A stretch of DNA of 41,006 nucleotides, from assembly GCA_023266845.1 (NCBI GenBank), contig JAHFPH010000014.1, positions 1 to 41,006 of the forward strand. The letters run 5' to 3'. The notes below the pieces were generated by a model. It was not told the origin of the DNA. It saw nothing but the letters and a program-made list of their open reading frames with translations, and made no database searches. Below are positions 16,579 to 24,072 of this stretch, piece after piece. How positions within the stretch are numbered: the first letter of the stretch is position 1; each line of letters starts with the position of its first letter. Made by a program: the position numbers and the translations under genes. The stretch is from Rhodospirillaceae bacterium. GTDB lineage: Bacteria; Pseudomonadota; Alphaproteobacteria; JAEULC01.

Positions 16579-17199
16579 ATGCAACGCAAGCACCTACCGA
16601 ACATCGCCACCCTAACGGTTTCTCTGTGTCTGGCGCTTGCCGCCGCCATCGCACCGGCGTCGGCCGGTTACCCGGAAGGCAAGGCGGCCTACGACCAGGG
16701 CGATTTCGACACGGCCTGGAAGGAGCTGGAACCAGCGGCGAAGGCGGGCAACGCAGACGCGATGTTCCTGATCGCCAGCCTGTACCACACCGGCCGGGGC
16801 ACGCCGGTCAGCTACAAGGACGCGGCGGAGTGGTACCTGAAATCCGCCAATGCCGGCGACGTGCAGGGCGTGTTCATGATGGGGGTGGTGTACGAAGGCG
16901 GCATCGGTCAACCGCGCAGCCTGCCCGAGGCGGTGAAATGGTACAGAAAAGCGGCCGACCGGGGCTTCTATGCCGGCATCCTCAAGCTCGCCAACATGTA
17001 CGCCAAGGGCCAAGGCGTGACCAAGGATCTGGCGCAGTCCTATCTGTGGTTCGCGATCGCCGAGCTGCGTACCCCCAAGGACAGCAGCGACCGCTTCGAG
17101 TTGCCGATCGTGAAGGACAAGCTCGCCAGCCAGCTGACCAAGGAGCAGGTGGCCGACGCCGAGCGCAAGGCCAAGGCCTGGAAGCCGGTCGCGAAATAG
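16579..17199 (+). CDS. Secreted Sel1-repeat protein
   Basis: A 206-residue protein with a Sec signal peptide (MQRKHLPNIATLTVSLCLAL followed by an Ala-rich stretch, cleavage likely after APASA near residue 29). Its mature part is a short solenoid: an N-terminal tetratricopeptide-like helix pair (YPEGKAAYDQGDFDTAWKEL), then about three Sel1-like repeats, recognisable by A-M/G-x-x-L-A-x-x-Y-x-x-G-x-G and A-x-x-W-Y-x-K-A-A. SYLWFAIAEL and KDKLASQLTKEQVADAERKA close it. Such proteins mediate protein contacts in the periplasm. ATGs at 16471 and 16555 are in frame, but 16579 gives the best signal peptide and has an ACGGAG-like ribosome site upstream. The partner is unknown. Confidence 0.8.
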   Translation: MQRKHLPNIATLTVSLCLALAAAIAPASAGYPEGKAAYDQGDFDTAWKELEPAAKAGNADAMFLIASLYHTGRGTPVSYKDAAEWYLKSANAGDVQGVFMMGVVYEGGIGQPRSLPEAVKWYRKAADRGFYAGILKLANMYAKGQGVTKDLAQSYLWFAIAELRTPKDSSDRFELPIVKDKLASQLTKEQVADAERKAKAWKPVAK

Positions 17200-17295
17200 C
17201 GCGACCGCCGCCGCCCGCAGGCGCGCGACCGTCCGCAAATCCGTCTGGCTTAGGGAATTCTGTAATAATTCAGCCCTTTAAACTTTTAGCTAGAT

Positions 17296-17529
17296 ATGGT
17301 ACGCAAACGCGTGGCTGCGTCCATATATGGGGATAACTCGGTGGGCAATTCTGCTAAAGCATTGATTTTGCCGGATCAAACCTATGTCAGTCCCTATTTG
17401 ATGCGGCCCTTGCGTCGCCTCGATGAGGTCAAAGCCTCCGACCGGGCCGAACCAGGCACTGGGCCAAAGCGCAAATCGGAGCCTGCAGAAAAACGCGCGC
17501 CCGCCTCCGCCGCCCCGGCGACGAAATAG
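17296..17529 (+). CDS. Possible 77-residue hypothetical protein
   Basis: An ORF encoding a basic, Pro/Ala-rich protein of unrecognised family, with a short ordered-looking part (ALILPDQTYVSPYLMRPLRR) and a low-complexity charged tail. A GTG at 17341 is an alternative start giving 62 residues. The DNA just upstream (17255-17295) is AT-rich for this genome and could hold a promoter. No signal peptide or membrane helix is visible. Its stop codon lies inside the duplicated element at 17522-17569. If it is not a gene, 17200-17566 is a 367-bp region with nothing else I can identify. Confidence 0.42.
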   Translation: MVRKRVAASIYGDNSVGNSAKALILPDQTYVSPYLMRPLRRLDEVKASDRAEPGTGPKRKSEPAEKRAPASAAPATK

Positions 17530-17569
17530 CGGCGCGTCACTTCCCAAGCGCCGAAATAGCGGCGCGTCA
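17522..17569. repeat. 18-bp direct repeat at the cytochrome c gene 3' end
   Basis: CGAAATAGCGGCGCGTCA occurs at 17522-17539 and again at 17552-17569, 30 bases apart. The second copy carries the stop codon of the minus-strand cytochrome gene (TCA at 17567-17569). The first copy lies just beyond it and contains the stop of the plus-strand small ORF. It looks like a short local duplication; no mobile element is evident. Confidence 0.8.
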
Positions 17570-17959
17570 TTTCACCGATTTCAGATAGGCGATCAGGTCC
17601 TCGCGGTCCGCTGCCTGCGGCACGCCGATGGCCATGGGCGTGCCCGGCGCCAGCTTGGCCGGCGCGACGAGGAACTCGTCCAGCGACTTGTCGTCCCAGG
17701 TCACGGTCAGCGCCGCGAAGGCGGGCGAATACTTGTAGTCCGCGATCGAGGCTGCTTTGCGCCCAAATACGCCGGCGAGTTCCGGGCCCAGCGGTTTTCT
17801 CTCCGCCGCGGCGATCGAATGGCAGAAGGCGCAACGCTGCCCGAACAGCTTCTGGCCGCTTGTCGCGTCGCCCTCGGCGCGCGCGGTGCCGCCGCCGAAG
17901 CCGAAAGCCGCGAAAATCGCGGCGAGGAAAAGGATCCGCATCGTCCGATTACCCATCAT
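17567..17959 (-). CDS. Class I c-type cytochrome (cytochrome c2-like)
   Basis: A 130-residue exported monoheme cytochrome. After a signal peptide (about residues 1-28, ending GGGTARA), the mature protein has GQKLFGQRCAFCHSI with the CxxCH heme site, GPELAGVFGRKAAS, and a C-terminal methionine ligand region (KLAPGTPMAIGVPQ). It ends with the REDLIAYLKSVK helix. This is the mitochondrial-type cytochrome c layout, with a periplasmic electron-carrier role. The start at 17959 is chosen because AGGGG lies seven bases before it; a second ATG follows at 17956. It is followed downstream by the short direct repeat rather than by a recognisable terminator. Confidence 0.92.
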   Translation of the reverse strand: MMGNRTMRILFLAAIFAAFGFGGGTARAEGDATSGQKLFGQRCAFCHSIAAAERKPLGPELAGVFGRKAASIADYKYSPAFAALTVTWDDKSLDEFLVAPAKLAPGTPMAIGVPQAADREDLIAYLKSVK

Positions 17960-18040
17960 GGACGAACCCCTAACGACAGCTAAGCTGGGGTTGCGTCGCG
18001 GCGTCAAGCCCGGGCGCGTCGGCGTTGGCACGGGCCGAAG

Positions 18041-18068
18041 AAAACCCCGCCGGCTGAGGCCGGCGGGG
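18041..18068 (-). terminator. Rho-independent terminator of glnA
   Basis: A perfect 10-bp GC stem (18045-18054 with 18059-18068) closes a TGAG loop. On the minus strand it is followed by TTTT (18044-18041) and TCTTC. It lies 30 bases past the glnA stop and faces the right way to end the glnB-glnA transcript. Confidence 0.85.
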
Positions 18069-18098
18069 CGCCGTAGTTCAGGGATACTCGCTCTTCCG

Positions 18099-19517
18099 TC
18101 AGCTCGAATAGTACATCTCGAATTCGATCGGATGCGGCGTGTGCTCGAACTTGTAGACCTCTTCCCACTTCAGCTCCATGTAGGCGTTGATCTGGTCGTC
18201 CGAGAACACGTCGCCCTTCTTCAGGAACGCGTTGTCGTTGGCCAGGCACCCCAGCGCCTCGCGCAAGCTGCCGCACACCGTCGGCACCTGCGCCAGCTCT
18301 TCCGGCGGCAGGTCGTACAGGTTCTTGTCCATCGGGTCGCCCGGATGGATCTTGTTCTGGATGCCGTCGATGCCGGCCATCAGCATGGCGGCATAGCCCA
18401 GATATGGGTTCGCCGTCGGATCGGGGAACCGCACCTCGACGCGCTTGCCCTTCGGGCTCGACACGTACGGAATGCGGCACGAGGCCGAGCGATTGCGCGA
18501 CGAATAGGCCAGCAGCACCGGCGCCTCGAAGCCCGGGATCAGGCGCTTGTAGCTGTTGGTGCCCGGATTGGTGAACGCGTTGATCGCCTTGGCGTGCTTG
18601 ATGATGCCGCCGATATAATGCAACGCCGATTCCGACAGGTCGGCATAGCCCGAGCCCGCGAACAGCGGCTTGCCCTTCTTCCAGATCGACTGGTGCACGT
18701 GCATGCCGCTGCCGTTGTCGCCTTTGATCGGCTTGGGCATGAAGGTGGCGGTCTTGCCGTAGTTATGCGCCACCATCTGCACGACATACTTGTAGATCTG
18801 CGTGTTGTCGGCGGTGCGCACCAGTTCGTCGAACACGAAGCCCAGCTCGTGCTGCGAGGGCGCCACCTCGTGGTGGTGCTTCTCGACCTTCAGCCCCATC
18901 GCGTTCATGGTGCTGAGCATTTCCGAGCGCAGGTCCTGATAGTTGTCGACCGGCGGCACCGGAAAATAGCCGCCCTTGATCGGCGGGCGATGGCCGGTGT
19001 TGCCCTCGGGGAATTTCTTGTCGGTGACGTAAGGGCCCTCGTCGGAGTCGATCTCGTACGAGATCTTGTTCATCGACACATTGAAGCGCACGTCGTCGAA
19101 CACGAAGAACTCGGCCTCGGGGCCGAAATAGGCGGTGTCGCCGACGCCCGAGCTTTTCAAGTACGCCTCGGCGCGCTTGGCGATCGAACGCGGGCAGCGC
19201 AAATAGGACTGGCCGGTGCCGGGCTCGTAGGTGTCGCAGATCAATATCAGCGTCGGCTGCGCGGTGAAGGGGTCCATCACCGCCGTCTTCAGATCGGGCT
19301 TCAGCAGCATGTCCGATTCGTTGATCGCCTTCCAACCGGCGATCGACGAGCCGTCGAACATGATGCCTTCGTTCAGGAAGTCCTCGGTGATGGTGTTGAT
19401 GTGCTGCGACAGATGCTGCCACTTGCCGCGCGGGTCGGTGAAGCGGACATCGACGTATTTCACGTCGTGGTCCTTCAGCATCTTCATGACCTTCGCCATG
19501 TCCTTGTTGTCGCTCAT
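18099..19517 (-). CDS. glnA: Glutamine synthetase type I
   Basis: A 472-residue GSI-beta glutamine synthetase, which condenses glutamate and ammonia with ATP. Motifs include [20 protein letters not shown] near residue 53, [11 protein letters not shown] near 129, [12 protein letters not shown] near 262, [17 protein letters not shown] near 321, SCRIPY, and the metal site [11 protein letters not shown]. The adenylylation tyrosine is at about residue 401 in [10 protein letters not shown], so control by GlnE is expected. The start at 19517 is preferred over an in-frame ATG 10 codons upstream because AGGGG sits before it at normal spacing. It follows glnB by 70 bases, and the terminator at 18041-18068 closes the operon. 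Confidence 0.97.
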   Translation of the reverse strand: MSDNKDMAKVMKMLKDHDVKYVDVRFTDPRGKWQHLSQHINTITEDFLNEGIMFDGSSIAGWKAINESDMLLKPDLKTAVMDPFTAQPTLILICDTYEPGTGQSYLRCPRSIAKRAEAYLKSSGVGDTAYFGPEAEFFVFDDVRFNVSMNKISYEIDSDEGPYVTDKKFPEGNTGHRPPIKGGYFPVPPVDNYQDLRSEMLSTMNAMGLKVEKHHHEVAPSQHELGFVFDELVRTADNTQIYKYVVQMVAHNYGKTATFMPKPIKGDNGSGMHVHQSIWKKGKPLFAGSGYADLSESALHYIGGIIKHAKAINAFTNPGTNSYKRLIPGFEAPVLLAYSSRNRSASCRIPYVSSPKGKRVEVRFPDPTANPYLGYAAMLMAGIDGIQNKIHPGDPMDKNLYDLPPEELAQVPTVCGSLREALGCLANDNAFLKKGDVFSDDQINAYMELKWEEVYKFEHTPHPIEFEMYYSS

Positions 19518-19587
19518 CGCTCTTGTATCCCCTTTCGTTTCTTTCATACCCTGACGGAAGTTGCTGACCTAGGTTCGCCGGCCGGCG

Positions 19588-19956
<369 letters not shown>

Positions 19957-20018
19957 TCAAGGCGGCAAGGGCGGGGAAGCCGAACTTCGCCCCGCCCCGC
20001 CGCGGACGTAACGGTGTA

Positions 20019-20034
20019 CGCACGGCCCATGCCA
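20019..20034 (-). promoter_or_regulatory. Candidate sigma-54 (-24/-12) promoter for glnB
   Basis: On the minus strand this reads TGGCATGGGCCGTGCG. It keeps the invariant GG and GC dinucleotides with exactly ten bases between them and matches most of the TGGCACG-N4-TTGC consensus. The spacing to glnB (start 19926) and the known NtrC/sigma-54 control of glnBA in related bacteria support it. I did not find a clear pair of NtrC boxes upstream, and the -12 element is imperfect. Confidence 0.45.
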
Positions 20035-20091
20035 GTCGCCCCCTTGCTGAATCGACCCGAGGCGCGCAAAAAACCGCCAATCCTGGGGTCA

Positions 20092-20137
20092 AAAACTGCA
20101 TAATTAATAGGCATTAGATCATTAACCGCGCAGTTTT
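20092..20137 (-). terminator. AT-rich inverted repeat after the aminotransferase gene
   Basis: AAAACTGC (20092-20099) pairs with GCAGTTTT (20130-20137) across a 30-base AT-rich loop. It lies 15 bases past the aminotransferase stop on the minus strand and would end in a U-rich arm. The loop is long and the stem is not GC-rich, so this is weak as a terminator. It could instead belong to the glnB upstream region. Confidence 0.3.
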
Positions 20138-20151
20138 GACGATTGGCTGGC

Positions 20152-21324
20152 TTAGCGCCCATTCAGGCAAGCGCCGACACGACGGATCGCTTCTTTGATG
20201 TTGTCCAGGCTATTGGCGTAGGAGAAGCGCAGATACCCCTCGCCATAGGAACCGAAGCTGGTGCCGGCGACCGTCGCCACGCCTGCTTCCTCCAGCAGTC
20301 TGGTCTGCGCCTGCTTGGCCGTCAGGCCGGTGCCCTTGATGTTCGGGAACACATAGAACGCGCCGCCCGGCTCGACGCAGGTGATACCCGGCGACTGATT
20401 CAAGGCGCCGACGATGTATTGCCGCCGCTCGGCGAAAGCCTTTACCATGCGGTCGACGGCGTCCTGCGGGCCTTGCAGCGCGGCGATGCCCGCCCATTGC
20501 GACGCGGCGTTGACGCAGGAATGGCAATTGACCGCCAGGCGCGTGGCGCCCTCGATCATCGCCTTCGGCCACAGCGCATAGCCCAGGCGCCAGCCGGTCA
20601 TGGCATAGGTCTTGGAAAAGCCGTCCAGCAGGATCAGCCGCTCGCGCAAGGAGTCGTACTCCAGCAGCGAAACGTGCTCGTTCTTGCCGTACACGATGCG
20701 GCCATAGATCTCGTCGCTTAGGACCACCACGTCGGGGAATTTTTCCAGCCCTTTGGCCAACTTCTCCACCTCCGCGCGCGGCGTCACGCCGCCCGTGGGA
20801 TTGGCCGGGCTGTTGATGATGATGAGGCGCGTGCGCGGCGTAACCAGCTTCAGCACGTCCTCGGCCTTGAACGCGAAGCCGTTCTGCTCGTGCAGCGGAA
20901 GGGGAACCGCCGTGGCGCCGGTCCATTTGATCACCGACTCGTAGATCGGGAATCCGGGATTGGGATAGATGATCTCCGCGCCCTTTTCGCCGCACATCGC
21001 GATGGCGAAGAACATCGTGACCTTGCCGCCGGGCACGACAAGGATGCGGCCCGGATCGACCGTCACGCGATGGCGCTTCAGCCACTCCGCCGCGATCGCC
21101 TCGCGCAAGGGCAGGATGCCGTTGGCGGGAGTGTAGCCATGATGCCCGTCGCGCAGCGCCTTGGCGCCGGCCTCGACGATATGCTCTGGCGTGCGGAAAT
21201 CGGGCTGGCCGATGCCCAGGTTGACGATGTCCTTGCCCTGCGCCTTCAACGCCTCGGCGCGCGCCAGCACCTCGAACGCGGTCTCGGTGCCGAGCCGCTC
21301 CATTCCTTCGGCCAGTCGGATCAT
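20152..21324 (-). CDS. Class I/II PLP aminotransferase (aspartate/alanine aminotransferase family)
   Basis: A 390-residue fold-type I aminotransferase. Features include LGIGQPDFRTPEHIVEAGAK (residues 36-55), the substrate segment GYTPANGILPLREAIA, NPGFPIYES near 122, NSPANPTGG with N175, and DEIYGRIVY with D204 and Y207. The Schiff-base lysine is K238 in DGFSKTYAMTGWRLGY, with R246 for phosphate binding, and FRFSYANS-like LRFSYANSLDNI near the end holds the substrate arginine. It transfers amino groups between an amino acid and 2-oxoglutarate in the cytoplasm. It is a single gene on the minus strand upstream of the nitrogen-control operon. Specificity (aspartate, alanine or aromatic) is not resolved. 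Confidence 0.9.
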   Translation of the reverse strand: MIRLAEGMERLGTETAFEVLARAEALKAQGKDIVNLGIGQPDFRTPEHIVEAGAKALRDGHHGYTPANGILPLREAIAAEWLKRHRVTVDPGRILVVPGGKVTMFFAIAMCGEKGAEIIYPNPGFPIYESVIKWTGATAVPLPLHEQNGFAFKAEDVLKLVTPRTRLIIINSPANPTGGVTPRAEVEKLAKGLEKFPDVVVLSDEIYGRIVYGKNEHVSLLEYDSLRERLILLDGFSKTYAMTGWRLGYALWPKAMIEGATRLAVNCHSCVNAASQWAGIAALQGPQDAVDRMVKAFAERRQYIVGALNQSPGITCVEPGGAFYVFPNIKGTGLTAKQAQTRLLEEAGVATVAGTSFGSYGEGYLRFSYANSLDNIKEAIRRVGACLNGR

Positions 21325-21428
21325 GCTTTCCTCCCCCCGGGAGGGCTGTTCTAGCGGAGTATCGCGCGGCGGTCATCTGGCATGCGGGCGGCGGATTTCC
21401 GGCGGATTTTCCGAGCGAACCCGGTCAC

Positions 21429-21457
21429 TTGACCCCCGCCCGGGGGGCTTGTACACC
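21429..21457 (+). promoter_or_regulatory. Probable sigma-70-type promoter of tRNA-His
   Basis: TTGACC at 21429-21434 and TACACC at 21452-21457 are separated by 17 bases, giving a good -35 and a weaker -10. The predicted start falls a few bases before the tRNA 5' end at 21469. Confidence 0.5.
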
Positions 21458-21468
21458 CACCTACGATG

Positions 21469-21544
21469 GCGGGCGTAGCTCAGTTGGTAGAGCACCGGAT
21501 TGTGGATCCGGTTGTCGCGGGTTCAAGCCCCGTCGCTCGCCCCA
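21469..21544 (+). tRNA. tRNA-His (anticodon GTG)
   Basis: A complete cloverleaf can be folded by eye. The acceptor strand GCGGGCG at 21469-21475 pairs with CGCTCGC at 21534-21540 with one G-U pair. T8-A9 is followed by a D arm with AGTTGGTAG. The anticodon stem ACCGGAT/ATCCGGT encloses a loop with GTG, and the T arm contains GTTCAAG. The CCA is encoded at 21542-21544. A G at 21468 faces the discriminator C at 21541, the G-1:C73 pair that identifies histidine tRNAs. Confidence 0.95.
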
Positions 21545-21634
21545 TTCCCTCGTTCAACTTGAGATCGATTTCTGATACGATTCGCCCTTGATCTTGGTCG
21601 GGTAGGGCACAAGATGTGACCTACGGAGAGGAAT

Positions 21635-21823
21635 ATGTCGAACGACGTCGAAAATCTGGTCAAGCGGGCCAAGAAAATCCCCGAAACACCGGCTGACCGT
21701 GAAAAGCAGCGGCGCAGTTTTGCCTTCGGCAATACCGCCATGGAAAACCCACGCATCACGCGCGAGATGATTAACGCTGAGGCAGAGGCGTTGAAGGCCG
21801 AATCGGCTGAGCGAGATGACTGA
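21635..21823 (+). CDS. Putative Fic antitoxin (VbhA-like)
   Basis: A 62-residue, charged, helical protein directly upstream of the Fic gene. A strong GGAGAGG ribosome site lies just before the ATG. The core RRSFAFGNTAMENPRITREM resembles the short antitoxins of class I Fic systems, in which a helix with a [S/T]xxxE[G/N] motif inserts its glutamate into the Fic active site and blocks ATP binding. Here the best match is N-T-A-M-E-N, with Asn in place of Ser/Thr, so the motif is imperfect. Its last eight bases overlap the Fic start, coupling the two proteins. Base composition is visibly lower in GC than the flanking core genes, which suggests horizontal gain. Confidence 0.75.
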   Translation: MSNDVENLVKRAKKIPETPADREKQRRSFAFGNTAMENPRITREMINAEAEALKAESAERDD

Positions 21824-22478
21824 GCCGGACAGTATCCGGCGGCATAGTGTTCCGCTGGATGCTGAGCTCATAAAGGACCCAGAAGAACGGGCCAAAGCCG
21901 AGTCAAAAAACGGACTCCGGCAATATGATCGAACGATCCAGCATATCGAGGATTTCATTAAGCCGCCGCCGCGACCTTTTCGGTTACGGCTGTCGCGAAT
22001 CTTCGATCTTCACCGAATTGCGTTAAACGGAATCAGCGCTTACGCGGGCAACTACCGCCCTAGCCATATTCGTATCGAGCACAGCAAGCATGAGCCACCT
22101 CCCGCTCACTTGGTCGCGGAGCTGGTGGAGGAGATGTGCGACTACGTTAACGACAATTTCAGCAGCCGATCGGCGGTCCACCTAGCAGCATACGTAATGT
22201 TGAGGTTGAACTGGATCCATCCGTTTACCGACGGTAACGGGCGAACATCACGCGCGGTATCGTACATGGTGCTCTGTGTGAGGCTAGGCGAGCGCCTGCC
22301 CGGCACCAATACGATTCCTGAGCAGATTGAGAAGAATCGTGTGCCCTATTTTGATGCGTTGGAAGCGGCGGATACTGCAAGCCGCAATGGACGGATAGAC
22401 GTTGGCAAAATGGAAGAATTGGTTGAAGGAATGCTAGCCAAACAGTTGTTGTCCGTGATTGACCGTGCAAAGGCGTAA
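21816..22478 (+). CDS. Fic-domain AMP-transferase toxin
   Basis: A 220-residue Fic protein. The catalytic motif is HPFTDGNGRTSR starting at H135, matching HxFx(D/E)GNGRxxR with the catalytic histidine, the metal-binding acid and the anion-binding GNGR loop intact. The upstream GNYRPSHIRIEH (about 78-89) is the usual flap region, and LVAELVEEMCDYVN leads into the core. Intact enzymes of this type attach AMP from ATP to target hydroxyls, for example in topoisomerases or other proteins. Its start overlaps the small antitoxin gene by eight bases. GC content and codon use (ATA, CTA, AAT) differ from the neighbours. The gene ends six bases before a core-type gene. The target is unknown. Confidence 0.9.
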   Translation: MTEPDSIRRHSVPLDAELIKDPEERAKAESKNGLRQYDRTIQHIEDFIKPPPRPFRLRLSRIFDLHRIALNGISAYAGNYRPSHIRIEHSKHEPPPAHLVAELVEEMCDYVNDNFSSRSAVHLAAYVMLRLNWIHPFTDGNGRTSRAVSYMVLCVRLGERLPGTNTIPEQIEKNRVPYFDALEAADTASRNGRIDVGKMEELVEGMLAKQLLSVIDRAKA

Positions 22479-22484
22479 ACCTGC

Positions 22485-22880
22485 ATGCTGAAATCCGAGA
22501 TCGCGCGCGGGCCCGGCGGGCGCGTGCTGCTGCTCGATTCGATCGCCAAGATCGCGGCCGGTGACGCCGGCGCGATGATCGTCGCCGGCTCGCATGGCGG
22601 CGCCAGCGCGGGCGAGTTCGCGCTCGCAGTCAAGCTGAAGCTGGTCGTGTTCAACGACGCCGACGTCGGCAAGGACCGTGCGGGCATCGTGTCGCTCGAC
22701 ATGCTCGAAGCGCGCGGCATACCAGCCGGCGCTGTGAGCCATACCAGCGCGCGCATCGGCGACGCTGCGGATATGTGGGCAAGCGGCGTGATCGCGCACG
22801 TCAACGCGCGCGCCGCGGCCCTGGGGCTAAAGCCCGGGCAGAAGATCGCGGATATCCTGACGAGGCTGAGCGCCGGCTAG
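22485..22880 (+). CDS. Conserved protein of unknown function
   Basis: A 131-residue soluble protein with typical high-GC codon use. I recognise recurring blocks seen in uncharacterised proteobacterial proteins, but no named domain: VAGSHGGASAGEFAL near residues 33-47, VFNDADVGKDRAGI near 55-68, and SHTSARIGDAADMW near 85-98. The conserved Ser/His/Gly and Asn-Asp motifs suggest a small-ligand site in an alpha/beta fold, but this is inference. It starts six bases after the Fic stop with only a weak AAAGG ribosome site, so it may be translated from the toxin transcript, or its original promoter may have been displaced by the Fic insertion. Confidence 0.75.
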   Translation: MLKSEIARGPGGRVLLLDSIAKIAAGDAGAMIVAGSHGGASAGEFALAVKLKLVVFNDADVGKDRAGIVSLDMLEARGIPAGAVSHTSARIGDAADMWASGVIAHVNARAAALGLKPGQKIADILTRLSAG

Positions 22881-22949
22881 GGCAGGGCCGGCCGCTTCGT
22901 ATAGGATCGGGGCCGACGGGCCGTCAGCGAAATCGGGGGAATGCCGGCG

Positions 22950-24002
22950 ATGAAGGGATTGGTTTTTCTGGGCGACCGCAAGCTCGAGCTGCGCGAGTAT
23001 CCCGACCCAACGCCCGGCCCGGGCGAGGTGGTGCTGGAGATCAAGGCCTCGGGCATGTGCGGCAGCGACCTGAAATTCTATCGCGTTACCGGCGGCGCAG
23101 CGTCACTGGGGCTGGGCGGCAAGGGCGGCCCGGTGATCGCCGGGCACGAACCCTGCGGCGTGGTGGCGGCGATAGGTCCAGGCGTTTCGCACGAGCAGGC
23201 GCGCGTCGGCATGCGCGTCATGCAGCATCACTATCGCGGCTGCGGCGTGTGCCCGCATTGCACGACCGGCTGGATGCAGCTTTGCGTCGAGGGCGTGGCC
23301 GAGGTTTACGGCGTGACCGGAAACGGCGCGCATGCGCGCTTCATGAAATGCCCGGCGCGCACCCTGGTGCCGCTGCCCGACGAATTGTCGTTCGATGCGG
23401 GCGCCGCGATTTCCTGCGGCACCGGAACCGCCTGGGGCGCGTTGCAGCGCCTGGGCTTGAGCGGCGAGCACAGCATCGCCGTGTTCGGCCAGGGGCCGGT
23501 CGGGCTGTCGGCGACGCTGCTGGCGGCGGAACTGGGTGCGCGCGTCATCGCGCTCGACACATCAGACGAACGCCTGGCGCGGGCCAAGGAATTCGGCGCG
23601 GCGCACCTGATCAACCCCAAGAACACCAACGACGTGGTGGGCGCGATCAAGGAGCTGACGCACGGGCGCGGCGCGCATCTGTCGCTCGACGCCTCGTCGT
23701 CGCCCGTGGCGCGCCAGCAGGCCGTGCGCTGCCTGCGCACCTGGGGCAAGGCGTGTTATGTGGGCGAGGGCGACAGCGTCACGCTCGATGTCAGCAACGA
23801 CCTGCTGCGTCGCCAGATAACGGTGATCGGCTCGTGGACGTTTTCCACGGTCGGCCAGGCGGAATGCGCGTGCTATGTCGCCGATCGCGGCATCGACATC
23901 GACCGCCTGTTCACGCATCGCTGGAAGCTGGAACAGGCGGAAGAGGCCTATCGCTTGTTCGACCGGCAGACCGACGGCAAGGGCGTCATCCATCCGTCAT
24001 GA
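22950..24002 (+). CDS. Zinc-dependent medium-chain dehydrogenase (threonine/sorbitol dehydrogenase-like)
   Basis: A 350-residue MDR-family alcohol dehydrogenase. The catalytic zinc site has the cysteine in ASGMCGSD and the histidine in GHEPCG. The structural zinc lobe is the four-cysteine run CGVCPHCTTGWMQLC near residue 97. The NAD(P) loop AVFGQGPVGLSATLLA lies near 172. The ATG at 22950 is chosen because GGGGGA sits nine bases before it, while the ATG at 22941 touches that site. It oxidises a secondary alcohol of an amino acid or polyol in the cytoplasm; the substrate is undetermined. The next gene is a 2-keto acid aldolase, so a role in breaking down a sugar acid or hydroxy acid is plausible. 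Confidence 0.87.
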   Translation: MKGLVFLGDRKLELREYPDPTPGPGEVVLEIKASGMCGSDLKFYRVTGGAASLGLGGKGGPVIAGHEPCGVVAAIGPGVSHEQARVGMRVMQHHYRGCGVCPHCTTGWMQLCVEGVAEVYGVTGNGAHARFMKCPARTLVPLPDELSFDAGAAISCGTGTAWGALQRLGLSGEHSIAVFGQGPVGLSATLLAAELGARVIALDTSDERLARAKEFGAAHLINPKNTNDVVGAIKELTHGRGAHLSLDASSSPVARQQAVRCLRTWGKACYVGEGDSVTLDVSNDLLRRQITVIGSWTFSTVGQAECACYVADRGIDIDRLFTHRWKLEQAEEAYRLFDRQTDGKGVIHPS

Positions 24003-24072
24003 CGGCTAGGTATCAACCCCGGCCCGGACGCGGTAGCATGAAGCGCTGAAGCGCAATGGATTTGGAGCCGCC

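Noticed and set aside
21525..22500. Prophage or integrative element attachment site at tRNA-His
   Set aside because: No integrase is present, and I could not find a second copy of the tRNA 3' end after the Fic gene.
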